Source: Desmodesmus armatus
Lineage: Eukaryota; Chlorophyta; Chlorophyceae; Sphaeropleales; Scenedesmaceae
Assembly (NCBI GenBank): GCA_007449985.2
Contig: VIIQ02000616.1
Coordinates: 124,001-188,000, forward strand
DNA length: 64,000 bases
Direction: 5' to 3'
The notes under the pieces were generated by a model. That model did no database searches and was not told the origin of the DNA. It saw only the letters and a program-made list of their open reading frames with translations. Of this stretch, positions 33,701 through 42,346 are shown piece after piece. Both the position numbers and the translations under genes were made by a program. The first letter of the stretch is position 1. Every line of letters begins with the position of its first letter.

Positions 33701-34490
33701 TGCAGCCATCACTCCTCGTGACAGCACCGGCGGTCGCAGCCCTGGAGGCGCCAGCATACGGCCCTCTCCATTCGCCTCCACATTTGCTGCTGCGGCGCTT
33801 GTAGAGGAGGGCTGTAGCAGCAATGCACTGGGCGGTACAGGGCAGGACAGCGCAGAGGCAGCTAGTGGGACCTTTGGTGGGCCGTTCCTTGCACTCAGCA
33901 GCAGCAGCCAAACCGGACAGAGCGGTAGTGTCAGCAGCCCGCTGGCGCCCGGTGTGTTGCCTGTTGCTGGCGCTGTGCCTTGTCTGAATGTGGACGATAA
34001 GCGTGTGCGGGATAGGATGGTGGATGCAGCAGTAGACGCTGCGTCAGCTGTAGCAGCAGATGACAGGCGCAAGCCACGCAGCAGCAGCGGCAGCGGTACT
34101 GGCGGGAACAGTACCGCCGGCAGGCCTGTAGATGCAGCGGCGGTGGCAGCAGCAGCAGCAGCAGCAGCAGCTGGCGGTGTGGGTGCTGGTCAGGATGCTG
34201 TCAGCAAAAGCGCTGCTGCTGCTGCTGCTGCTGGGGGTAGCAGTGCGGCTGCTGCTGTCAACGGCAGTCGGGTGGATGTTGACTCGATAGGTGCTTGGCA
34301 CAGGAGCAATGGCAGCTCGAGCAGCCAGCTACAGCTACAGCAGCAGCAGCAGGCTGTGGGTCAGGCGTCGCAGGGCCCTTCTCATGCCAGCAGCACGGCA
34401 TGGATGCCGGACCTGATCAGCCTCGACAGTGAGACTGTTGACTTTGCTGCAGGAGCAGCAACAGCAGCCAACCATGCAGGCAGGAGCTAA
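18197..34490 (+). CDS. MLKL-like helical bundle + WD40 + TKL protein kinase, 1779 aa
   Basis: Exons 18197-18281, 18714-18973, 19439-19507, 20212-20355, 20491-20514, 20721-20815, 21320-21467, 21761-21821, 22096-22270, 22690-22971, 23446-23573, 23872-23986, 24649-24763, 25025-25194, 25712-25769, 26316-26467, 26682-26857, 27552-28043, 28315-28433, 28869-28991, 29530-29697, 29932-30105, 31827-31931, 32258-32347 and 32679-34490 keep one frame throughout (1780 codons with stop). Residues about 75-225 are an amphipathic helical bundle resembling the MLKL four-helix/HeLo-like domain. About 230-735 hold WD40-type blades (NVVVWDPSNDC, TLLVWDTDSYTLL, GSIKLWPE), split near 370-447 by a Ser/Gln-rich insert. 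A Gln/Ala-rich linker follows. The kinase domain (about 890-1187) has GQGSYG, AVKVL, HRDLKSPN (Asp1038) and DFN in place of DFG. It ends in a 590-residue Ala/Gln/Ser-rich tail. The protein is a putative cytosolic Ser/Thr kinase of TKL type; substrate is unknown. Phase continuity at 26857/27552 argues against two genes. Confidence 0.86.
18984..19165. repeat. G-rich minisatellite, about 35-bp unit, in intron 2 of the WD40-kinase gene
   Basis: About five imperfect copies of a unit made of CGCAGCAG, a run of 8-13 G, then GAGAGCAGCGGACC. It starts about 10 bases after the donor at 18973. The G runs vary between copies, as expected for slippage. Confidence 0.8.
20081..20230. repeat. Diverged copy of the start of exon 4 in the preceding intron
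   Basis: The acceptor region and first bases of the exon at 20212 (TTGTTGCTGTTCAGAGCAAG) have a diverged copy at about 20082-20107, 117 bases upstream, with GG for AG at the acceptor dinucleotide, so the upstream copy should not splice. Confidence 0.6.
23313..23500. repeat. Tandem copy of exon 11 start (124-bp period)
   Basis: GCCTGCAGTGCTGAGCAGGA occurs at 23314 and again at 23438, with similarity running on through GTGGGCTGCATGGGTG and CAGCATGT. The second copy is the exon used in the model (from 23446). The first keeps an AG acceptor but its reading frame meets a TGA after about 16 codons, so it would act as a premature-stop exon if used. Confidence 0.8.
24384..24690. repeat. Three tandem copies of the exon 13 start; two are pseudo-exons
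   Basis: CCTGCAGGTCTCC followed by ACCACCTG begins at 24384, 24512 and 24642, spacing 128 and 130. Only the third copy continues as coding exon 24649-24763. In the first two, the frame that would join exon 12 reads into TAA just after the ATGGTTCAC or ATGATCCAC equivalent. All three keep a usable-looking CAG acceptor and a pyrimidine-rich stretch (ACTCTTCTTCTCC-like). Confidence 0.85.
24770..24788 (+). repeat. Short telomere-like repeat in an intron
   Basis: GTTAGGGTTTAGGGTTAGG lies 7 bases after the donor of the exon ending at 24763. TTTAGGG is the plant-type telomere unit, also used by many green algae. Two to three degenerate units are present, which could be chance or repair-derived. Confidence 0.5.
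25150..25470. repeat. Copy of the exon 14 3' end and its donor in the next intron
   Basis: About 45 bases spanning ACTGCCTGCAGCC, GTGCTGCTGGTGGGACCTGG and the donor CAGGTGATTGGG occur at 25158-25203 and again at 25397-25442, 239 bases apart. Weaker similarity continues past the donor (CTCTGTGGGCTG). The second copy retains the splice donor but I see no need for it in the model. Confidence 0.85.
25700..26040. repeat. Tandem duplicate of exon 15 with acceptor and donor (237-bp period)
   Basis: Exon 15 (25712-25769) encodes a WD40 strand containing LEELGVLACGHTNGR. A second copy, about 25954-26006, has its own CAG before it and the same GGACGG|GTGAGC donor after it. In phase with exon 14 the first copy is open, while the second reads into TGA from its apparent acceptor. 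The G-rich intron sequence after each copy is also related, with GTGCTGG(C/T)CAGG recurring. Confidence 0.85.
26782..27170. repeat. 152-bp tandem repeat, three copies, duplicating the exon 17 end
   Basis: GAGGCGGTCAACTCGCTGCT begins at 26782, 26934 and 27086. Each copy carries the last 76 bases of exon 17, the donor GTTTG|GTGAGTGG, and the first two carry identical-looking intron sequence ending TTTTCCAG. Copy 1 is the coding exon end. Copies 2 and 3 have an AG in front, but that acceptor is out of phase for joining to copy 1. Copy 3 has an extra base in the CTTGGGCCCAAC segment. Confidence 0.92.
27398..27425 (+). repeat. G28 homopolymer in the intron before the kinase domain
   Basis: Uninterrupted run of 28 G. 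It is one of many in introns and spacers of this window: G13 at 6264, G17 at 6639, C25 at 14956, G40 at 15031, C19 at 23721, G17 at 26127 and G15 at 37939. Exact lengths are uncertain. Confidence 0.85.
28384..28572. repeat. Copy of the exon 19 3' end and donor in the next intron
   Basis: The end of the exon at 28315-28433 (ACGTGGGACAAGGTC followed by AGACTAG and CGAGGTGAGG) recurs in shortened form at about 28530-28572 as ACTTGGGACAAGGTCCGACT then CGAGGTGAGG. Both are followed by similar CAGTAC/CAGTGC-rich sequence, so the duplicated unit extends into the intron. Confidence 0.8.
30443..30497 (-). ncRNA. Type I minimal hammerhead ribozyme
   Basis: Read on the minus strand: stem I 5' strand 30497-30487, core CUGAUGA 30486-30480, stem II GCCUU-GAAG-AAGGC 30479-30466 (5 perfect pairs with a GAAG loop), GAAA 30465-30462, stem III ACUAGU, then cleavage triplet GUC ending at 30456, with cutting expected between 30456 and 30455. 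Stem I closes as AGAC/GUCU, then CUU/AAG and CGAG/UUCG around a two-base bulge. All conserved core nucleotides are present. The tiny palindromic stem III is the form described for Penelope-element hammerheads, which are thought to act as dimers. Confidence 0.88.
30643..31740 (-). pseudogene. Broken Penelope-type reverse transcriptase
   Basis: The first frame (to about 31070) holds palm motifs typical of this RT class: FDVESMYPSIDN, GTVMGTPVAPPYSNIY and the catalytic YKRFIDDGFFVW. Similarity then shifts to another frame near 31065-31078 (HRRGVFKGFIKAELQRY onward to 30643), ending in a thumb/linker-like VAHTKNRSIGARLIRAR segment. A one-base indel therefore breaks the frame, and the start region is missing beyond a TGA just upstream. 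It cannot make a full RT as read here. Confidence 0.75.
32570..32660. repeat. GTATGTATGACAGGGTAGTGT-type minisatellite before the last kinase-gene exon
   Basis: CAGGGTAGTGTGT and CAGGATAGTGTGT units alternate with GTATGTATGTACGTATG-like stretches about four times, ending some 20 bases before the acceptor TATGTAG at 32678. It replaces a normal pyrimidine tract. Confidence 0.75.
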
Positions 34491-35757
34491 CATTGAATGA
34501 GCTGGTGCACCCCTTGCCTCCCTTACTTCCGGTTGGCTGGGGGCGCCAGGCTGTGTTATTGTTTTCCCCTGTCCGCTGGATGTGGCCTGCCAGTTGGTTT
34601 TGACGCCAGTCGTCTTTGATTGCGTATGCCTTCTGCCGTCAGTTGGCCTTGTCTTTGTGCAGTGTTGTTGCTGTGACAGTAATCACACCATTGTGTGGTG
34701 GCCAGTTCCTCTTGGTGCTTGCCTGGCCCTTGGAGCCTGGTGCTAGATTGCTCCTTCGCGATTGGTTCATGTATATGATATGGACAGCATGCCAGCTTTG
34801 CTGTGTGCAGCTTGCAGTACATGTGCTGTGTTGTTGCGGAGTTGCGCTGCTGTGGTGGGTTGAGAATCCTGTCACAAGTAGTCTTGAGGAGGGTGTCAGT
34901 GTCGTGTGTGTGGGGTGAACTCACTAGACAGGTTGGCACTGCTGTGGCTGCGCACTGGTTGACTGCTTTGGGTGTGTGTTGTGGCTCTGTCGGGTAGATA
35001 CATTGGTGTGTGTACATGCAGGGTTCTGCTGGTTGATGTGGCTTGTGTTTGTATTCCCAGGCTCACTTCGATCTGCCAGTTGGTTGATGAATCACTCTGC
35101 AAGCCTCTCCTCACTGCTACTGCACTCATTTTGTCGATGTATGCAATATACCTGTGGCCGGCAACAGCAGTTTGTTATGCGGTTGTGTGGCTGTTGCATC
35201 AGGTTGCACCCAGCTGTGATCATACAGCTGCCTTTAATTTTGCTACCGCGGCACGGTTGTTCCTACTGCAGGGGTTGCTGCTTGCTGTTTGGGGCCTTGT
35301 AATAGCCTCTGTGGCAAATGTTGCTAGGAGAGAGGAGCCCTGTTTGGCGTTCTCTTGTAAATTCGGATGCAAGGACCCAGGCAGGCACCTCGGGTGAACT
35401 GCTGTACATGTGAACTGCACCTGGAGTGACCGGGTACATTGAATCGTTGAGCGTTGAGCGCAGTGCCAGCACAAGTCGCCATAAGAGAGGCCAGGGGTGT
35501 CACTGTGGAGATGCCGCATCCTCTGGCTGTCGGTCTACAACAAGGCCAGCAGACCCTGCTGGCAGTGCTACAGCTCAGAAACAGTCAAAGGACAGTTGAG
35601 GGTCAACGCATGCGAATTAGGGCAAACAAGGGTGCAGGCTACAGCGATTACCTTTTCCAGCGTCGTGCTTGTCATCGTGCTTGCTGCTGTTGTGCTGTTC
35701 GGTTGGCTTGGTGGTTGCTACTGCTGCTGCAAGGAGCAGAGAAACGCCCAGCGCACG
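34491..35757. other. WD40-kinase 3' region and DapF upstream region
   Basis: T-rich compared with the coding DNA, as expected for a long 3' UTR. TGTAA at 35298-35302 and 35356-35360 are candidate polyadenylation signals. The remaining roughly 400 bases would be DapF promoter and leader. No ORF here shows codon structure or a recognisable family; open frame continues upstream from the DapF start to about 35497 but lacks a convincing start. Confidence 0.6.
35356..35360 (+). terminator. Candidate TGTAA polyadenylation signal of the WD40-kinase gene
   Basis: Second of two TGTAA motifs in the 3' region, about 870 bases past the stop and 400 before the DapF start. The other, at 35298-35302, is equally possible. 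Confidence 0.4.
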
Positions 35758-38700
35758 ATGCAGCTACGCAGCTCACTGTCCAGTGGTCGTGCTTCTGCCA
35801 CATCTCGCAGCAGGAATGTTGCCCTGCGTGTGAGGGCGGTTGCAGCACCCGCAGCAGCACAGCAGCAGCAGAAGATGCAGGATGGCAAGAACATCACCTT
35901 CATGAAGTACCAGGGCTTGGGCAATGACTTCATCCTGGTATGCAAGCGGTCTTGCACCTGCATACAGGGCCCTTGTTGGGCATCATGCCGGGACAGCATT
36001 CAGAGCCCACAATTTTCATACAGCAGTTGTGGCACAGCGTTGGAGGGTTGTCTTTGGCAGTACAATTGTTCATGGCCAACAGTGCCTGGTTGGCCTATTC
36101 AAAATCATGGTATTCAAGCACGTTATACTCATGCATGCCAGCTTCACAGTCAGGCATGCCAGTGCCATGAGGTGCTCAAAGTGCGAGCTACTTTGCACAC
36201 CCACTGTTTGTGCCCTGGTGGTGTTGTGTGCCGCAGGTTGACAACCGCCAGAGCAGCGAGCCAATTGTAACCCCAGAGCAGGCAGTCAAGCTCTGTGACA
36301 GGAACTTTGGCATTGGGGGCGATGGGGTGAGTCCAGCAGCTGTTGCCTAGCACAATGCTTGGCTGTCGTTCACCATCCCCGCCACAGCACGCTGCTTCAT
36401 CTTCAAAGAATGCAACAGACGCTGCACCAAGAATGCGGTGCAGCAGCTTGGGTCTCAACCCCAGCAGGCAGTGTAGACGAATGGCCCATGCAGCAGCTGC
36501 TATCTTGTCTTGTGGCCCACCACGTATGCTTATGGGTGCTGTAAGATCCAGGGAGCAGTGGCAGTTTGCGAAGCCTGTTCACCTCCGTCCAATCATCACA
36601 TAAGATTGGTAAGGTATGACAGGGCAAGGTATGACAGCTGGTGCTGCGCTGTGCTGTGCTGTGCTGTGTGTGCTGGGCCGATTTTGCAGGTGATCTTTGC
36701 CCTCCCTGCAGTAGGTGATACCGACTTCACTATGCGCATCTTCAACAGCGACGGCAGTGAGCCAGAGATGTGCGGCAACGGCATCCGCTGCCTGGCCCGC
36801 TTTGTGGCAGATGTGGATGGCCAGAGCTCTGGCAAGTACAAGATCCACACACTGGCAGGTAAGCAACAGTGCAAGGGAGCGTTCAGACAGTCGTTGCTGT
36901 TGAAACCCGCCACTGCCTTTGCAGTTGCCAGAGGTGGTGTTTTTGTGAACAAACTGGTGCAAATTGCGAGGGAGGTACTGTCCACTTGCTGCCGACATAT
37001 GGCTTCACTAGTGGCAGCAGTTGGTTTCAGAGCTAGAAGAGACTGGGTGTCTGGGCAGCTCTCAGGGCAGCAGTGCAATTCATGCTTGTCTCACCAAGCC
37101 ACAGTCCTGCAGGAGCGTTTCGCACTGTGCCTTGAAAGGTCAGTCGGTTGCGTGGGTGTGTGTCATATAGGAGCTACCAGCTGTATGTGTAGCTAGCAGA
37201 TAGCAGGTAGCTAGCATGTGTGTTGATGCCAGTGCTGCTCTGCTGCTGTCTGTGCAGGCCTCATCCAGCCTGAGCTGCTGCATGATGGTCAGGTGTGTGT
37301 GGACATGGGGGAGCCCATCCTGGAGGGACCAAAGGTGCCCACCACACTGGCACCCACACAGGTGAGGGACCTAGTCTCGGTCATAGTGCCCCCCAGTCGC
37401 GGTGCAGTACAGTACAGTGCAGTACAGTGCAGTGCAGTGCAGTGCAGTGCAGCACAGTGCAGCACAGCACAAGGTGCCCATACTCCGGCACTCATGGAGG
37501 TGAAGACCCAGCATCGGTACATTACAACACAGTACAATGCGTTGCAGTGTATTATAGTACGATACAGCACAACACAATACAGTGCAGTGCAGTACAGTAC
37601 AGCACAGTACGGACAGTGAGGTGCCCACCACACTTGCACTCACGCAGGTGTGGGACCCAGCATGGCGGTTTGCAGCATGGCAGCCTGCAGCATCAGCACA
37701 TGTATACAGTTACAGTATGAGCCAAGTTTTATGAACAAAGGGCTTTGTATGTGTGTGCTTGCAGGGCAGTACAGTGGTTGAGCAGGCGCTAGAGGTTGAT
37801 GGCCGCAAGTGGGCCATGACCTGTGTCAGCATGGGCAACCCCCATGCTATCACATACTCAGTGGATGGCCAGCCTATCAAGGTGGGTATCACGCAGCGAT
37901 GCACTGTATTATAGAGGGGAGGGTTTTGTCAGGGCCCAGGGGGGGGGGGGGGGAACCAGAATTACAGTATGTCAAGTGGCACCCACCAGTGATGCAGTGC
38001 ATCAGGGGCGGGCATTTTCAGGGGGCGCAACTGTGCTTGTTGGTGGCAGTGCAGCATGCACACATAGCCTGTGTAGACGCGGCAGTGGAATTTGCGCAGT
38101 CGTTGTCAGGATGACTTGACAGACAGCACTGTGCATGTGTTGCAAGATTCCGCACACACCAGCGCAACGGCTGCGCTGTTTGTTTCATGAGGCAGCTGGT
38201 GCTGTGTGAAAGCGTGTCTGTGCTTTTCGGTTGTGTGGGTCTGTTGGTCTTAATGATGGCATTCACAGGCCTTTGCAGGCGCTGGCTTGGATCGGCACTG
38301 TGGCGATGGTGTGAGGGGTCCACAGGGATTGGCAACCCCAGTTGCAACAGACTTGCATTTCCCACCCTGCCAGCAGCAAACACACACCCACGTGAGGGAA
38401 GTTGCGCATGCACGGCCCAAAGGGCCTGATCATGCCGTGTATGGCCATGAACGCCTGCAGCAACGACGAAGCCCCGCAATCGTTGCAGCACTTGCACATG
38501 GCCTTAGTTTGATTTTGCAAGCTCAAGGGTGCATCCTGTGTTCACCGTCTGGCATGTCTGCCCTGCAGGTGGATGACCTCGACATCTTTTCCATCGGCCC
38601 CAAGTTCGAGAAGAACGCTGTATTCCCAGCAAAAACCAACACGGAATTCGTGGAGATCCTGAACAAGCACCACGTGCGCATGGTGGTGTGGGAGCGCGGT

Positions 38701-38895
38701 GCTGGCCGTACGCTGGCATGCGGTACGGGCGCATGTGCCACTGTTGTGGCTGGTGTGTTGGAAGGGAAGATTGACAGGAAGTGCCAAGTGGACCTGCCTG
38801 GAGGCCCCCTGCACATCGAGTGGCGGGAGGCTGACAACCACATTTACATGACAGGGCCTGCAGAGCTGGCGTTTGCTGGGAGTGTCGTGGTGTAA
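35758..38895 (+). CDS. dapF: Diaminopimelate epimerase, plastid-targeted
   Basis: Converts LL- to meso-2,6-diaminopimelate, the penultimate step of plastid lysine biosynthesis. Exons 35758-35937, 36237-36326, 36690-36858, 37258-37361, 37765-37881 and 38569-38895 join to 328 residues. About 45 N-terminal residues are Ser/Arg/Ala-rich and read as a chloroplast transit peptide. The mature part opens with [18 protein letters not shown]. The two catalytic cysteines sit in EMCGNGIRC (Cys118) and [14 protein letters not shown] (Cys271); MGNPHAITY and GGDG motifs are intact. Length and domain order match the family. The ATG at 35758 is the first that gives a sensible transit peptide; the frame is open further upstream. 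Intron 4 contains a copy of the preceding exon end and a CAGTA/CAGTG microsatellite. Confidence 0.97.
37333..37670. repeat. Duplicated DapF exon 4 end plus CAGTRC microsatellite in intron 4
   Basis: GGTGCCCACCACACTGGCAC with CCACACAGGTG(A/T)GGGAC-like donor sequence at about 37334-37369 recurs at 37620-37656, with a weaker copy near 37472-37510. Between the copies lie irregular CAGTAC/CAGTGC/CAGCAC repeats (37403-37470 and 37530-37615). The downstream copy keeps a GT after its CAG. Confidence 0.8.
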
Positions 38896-40371
38896 CTTGG
38901 GTGTGGAGCTGCGTTGAGGGTGGTGCACTGCTCGATAAGCATCAGGGTACAGAGTGAAACATGGAGTGATTCAGAGTTCCAAGGCCGACGGCGTCATAGA
39001 CAGCATACAAGATTATTCCTTGTCGTTTGAGTGTACCGGCAATGTCACTGCTGTTTGCAGCACTGCTGCTAGCCCTTTTTCTCTGGCAGGTGATCCGAGT
39101 AGCCGACAGCATCAACACTATGCATTGGCAGCCACTTCTGCTGCTTTGTGGGTCCTGAACTTCCTGTCCATAGATGCTGAAGGAAGGCAGTACCATGCAT
39201 TGAGTTGCTACACCTTTGAAATTTAAACATCATCACCACAACACCTTTCCATGACGATCTTACTCCAAGTCTATCCATGTGCGACATGCCCGATCGACAA
39301 AGAGAACTTGGACAATGCCAGTGCAAGATTGCCCTTGCAAACGACCATTGGCTGGCAGCGCAGCCAAATTTGAGGGCGCAGCCTGCAAGCAGGACCTGTA
39401 ACAGCCATGGGAACTGGCAGCAATATCATACAGGCTACCAAGACGATTAAAATCAAGCAAGAGCCTGTCAGGTCTGAGACATATGACAGTCAGCCTTTGC
39501 ACACAAGTCATTCTAGACATTACTGTAGCTAGAAAGCATACGGGCACTTGATATGAGGGGCCTCCCACCATGGCAGCTGCACCAAGCTAGCAGCCCAAGC
39601 ACTCAGCAGCACTGGGGACCAGCACAGGTGCCATACCCTTCCCCTCTCTTCCTGCTCCTTGCCCAACAGCAGAGCAAACATATGGTTTGCGCCTGCCAGC
39701 AGCTGACCAGAAGGCGTGCTGCATTACCCCAACAGCATGCCACACAGCCATATGGGCTGTCTAATGGCTGATCCAAATAACAAAAGCAGGGCAAGAGCAG
39801 ACCATGCAGTCTTTCTTCCTGTGCACACACTGCCAGATGTGCTGACCAGACACACACACATTAAAACCTGCTATATGCCGTGCACTTGCGCTGACAGCAG
39901 TGCCCTGTTGTGGGATGCACTTTTGTGGAATACAGCACTTGCACATAACTGAACGCCCTGCAGATGCACAGAAGGTGCAATGATCTCCGAAAGAGACTGC
40001 TGCGATCAATTGACTGCAGGGTAAGGTACGAATAACGACTGCGTACGGCTACTGAGAAGCACAGAAGGTGCTAGCAGCCCCTAGCAGACAAGCCCCTGCC
40101 TCCATCCCTAGCACAGAAGGTGCCTGCCCCACCCGAAACTGCACAGAACCCTAAAGCACACAGGCTGCGGAGCTGGAACAGAAATGCAGCACGATTGCAG
40201 TGCCGCAAGCCGAGAAAGAGATCTTCTGCTGTACTGACGGCAGCTGAAAGCAGCTGGAAGGTATGTCTTTCACAGCATGCTGTGAGCTGTGCTGTGCTTT
40301 GCTGTGCTGTGCTGTGCTGTGCTGGGGGAGAGGCCCTCAGCACGTCACAGTCACATGCCGAAGGAAGGCCA
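38896..40371. other. Intergenic region between convergent DapF and ApaG genes
   Basis: Should hold both 3' UTRs. A plus-strand TGTAA at 39398-39402 is a possible DapF signal. A GCTGT-type repeat occupies about 40284-40325, just past the ApaG stop. Nothing else recognisable; small ORFs lack splice or family support. Confidence 0.6.
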
Positions 40372-42346
40372 TCAGCACGCCACAGTCACTGTAGTGGCCG
40401 GGTCTCTCAGCTGCAGGGCTGAGGGTGTCAAGGCAAACGCAGGAATCTGCAAGAAGCAGACACAAACACACGCCCAATTGTGAGGAGAACTGTGGATGGC
40501 CAAGCCTGGAACATGCCCGGGCTGCAAACCGCAGCAGTGGCTGAGGCATTGCGGTAACGGCATGCATCTCAATGACCCACTCTCTGAAGCGCAAACTTCA
40601 AGGCACAGATTTTGGTGCCGCCCTTTAAATGGTCCAAGCAACCTGTGTGCTTCACAACATGCTGGCGCTCTCACCGTTGCCTTGAAGATCTCTCCAGACT
40701 CCAAGCCCCTCAGCACAAAGGAGCCCTGCATGCTACCCTGCAGTGCCAACAACACGATGCACCAGTCAGATAAACAAGAGTTGTTACTGCACTGATGCAG
40801 AGCGCCCAGCGATGAAAAAAACAGTAATAAGCAACCTGCCCGCCAAAGCAACGCGTCCCATAATACAATACCTCTGCATGCAACCAGTGCATCTAGCGCC
40901 GTATACAAGCTCAAGATGCATGGCCAAGCAGAGGTGATGCGCAGCGCACACATTGAAATCGGCACACGAGCACAAGGCTTCAGCAAGAGAGGCACAAGAA
41001 GCAGCAGTCCTGCCAACGGCAGCTACCATCCTGCACCCACCTTGATGCTGCTGAGCGTGATAGCTGTCTTGCAGGACAAGCTGCCCGAAGGCTCAATGAT
41101 TGGCTGCAGGCCACACAGGCCAGTGCTCTCCCTGTGCCTGCTTGAACCTGCAGCATGTGCATCAGCCACAGAGCGCTCTCAGTATAGACACATGCGAGGT
41201 CTTGCATGTTGATTGTGACATCAGCCACGGTGCTGTGCTGGTGATATACCCAAAGCAAAACTGACGCAAGCGCTCAGGCTGCAAGGAGGATGATTGCGTC
41301 CTGCAGGACCCAAATTGCGCCGCTGTCAACGGCGTGGGCAGCCCTGGCAAGGGTGGTGTCAGGGCACATTGACAAGCCACCCAGTCACATGCATGCACAC
41401 CTGTGATGTCGCAGACTGTCCATGCCTTTTTGAGCAGCTGCAGCGGCTCCTCTGCCGTGTTGCGGAAGGTGATGGAGTAGCCATACTGCCAGAAGTGCCG
41501 CAGCTGCACTGCCTTGTGGGCCACCAGCCAACTCTGCACAAGCGAACACAGCGCCATCCACAGGATAAGCAGCGGTGAGAGGGTTGTGGAAAACGATGAA
41601 ACATGCTCAGCTGACTGTGAACACCACTTAGGACGTTGAGCAGCACATCAGCAAAAGCTCAGCAGTGTGTGCTGCCAGACAGGTACTGCCTTGCCCACCT
41701 GTGCGTTCACGCTGACACCTTGTGTGTTGCTGCAACTGCTGGGCTGGTGCGCCATGTGACTGAGGGCAGCCACACGCTTGTTCAGGATGCGCAGAGTGGC
41801 GAAGGCAGCATCCAGCTCGGCTCCTGCAAGGATGTGACAGAATTTTGGGATGTTCAGGTTGCAGGGGAGAAAACAACGGTGATGGCACTGCTGCAGCTGC
41901 TGCAGCTTGACCGGTTCAGGCCTGGGTGCGTTTTGTGACAAGTAAACTGACGAGTAAACGGCTGAGCAGCACAAGCACTCACCTGTCAGCTGCAGGCGTG
42001 GGAGCTCTAGTGACAGGTCAGGCGGGCTCATCATCGAGGCTGAAGGCACCAAAAGCTGCTTCAAGGCAGCAGTACCCCTTGCAGGCATCCAGGCAGCTGC
42101 GCTGTGCAGGAGGTCCTGCAGGAAGGGGTGTGCGTACACAACAGCACTGCAGTTGTTGACCAGCAGCAGACTGCCATGACAACCACAGGGAGACCCGCAC
42201 CCTGAAGCAGGTGTGGTACTCATATTCACGCTTTCAAGCTTTCATACCTGTATTAACACATCACACACGCCATGGCGCGCCAGCTGTGCAGAGAGCAGCT
42301 TTGTTGCATCCAGCACAGCTGCACACACACGGCTTGAGGTCTCCAT
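40372..42346 (-). CDS. ApaG-domain (DUF525) protein
   Basis: Exons 42346-42248, 42115-41983, 41823-41699, 41533-41401, 41147-41041, 40737-40675 and 40446-40372 join in phase to 244 residues. The C-terminal half is an ApaG beta-sandwich: YGYSITFRNTAEEPLQLLKK and AWTVCDITG, then STGLCGLQPIIEPSGSLSC, GSMQGSFVLRGLESGEIFKA and the typical closing IPAFALTP. In eukaryotes this domain occurs in FBXO3/SKIP16 F-box proteins and PDIP38; in bacteria ApaG stands alone. The N-terminal approximately 115 residues are helical and Ala-rich, with no F-box or UVR motif that I can identify, so the partner or role is open. The initial ATG begins an exon with a good donor. Confidence 0.88.

Noticed and set aside
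32747..34072. 441-codon open frame on the minus strand
   Set aside because: It is antisense to the low-complexity tail of the WD40-kinase gene; GCN/CAG-type repeats keep several frames open. No splice sites or family support.
37293..37619. Plus and minus open frames across the DapF intron
   Set aside because: Simple CAGTRC repeat keeps frames open; region is between two DapF exons that join in phase.
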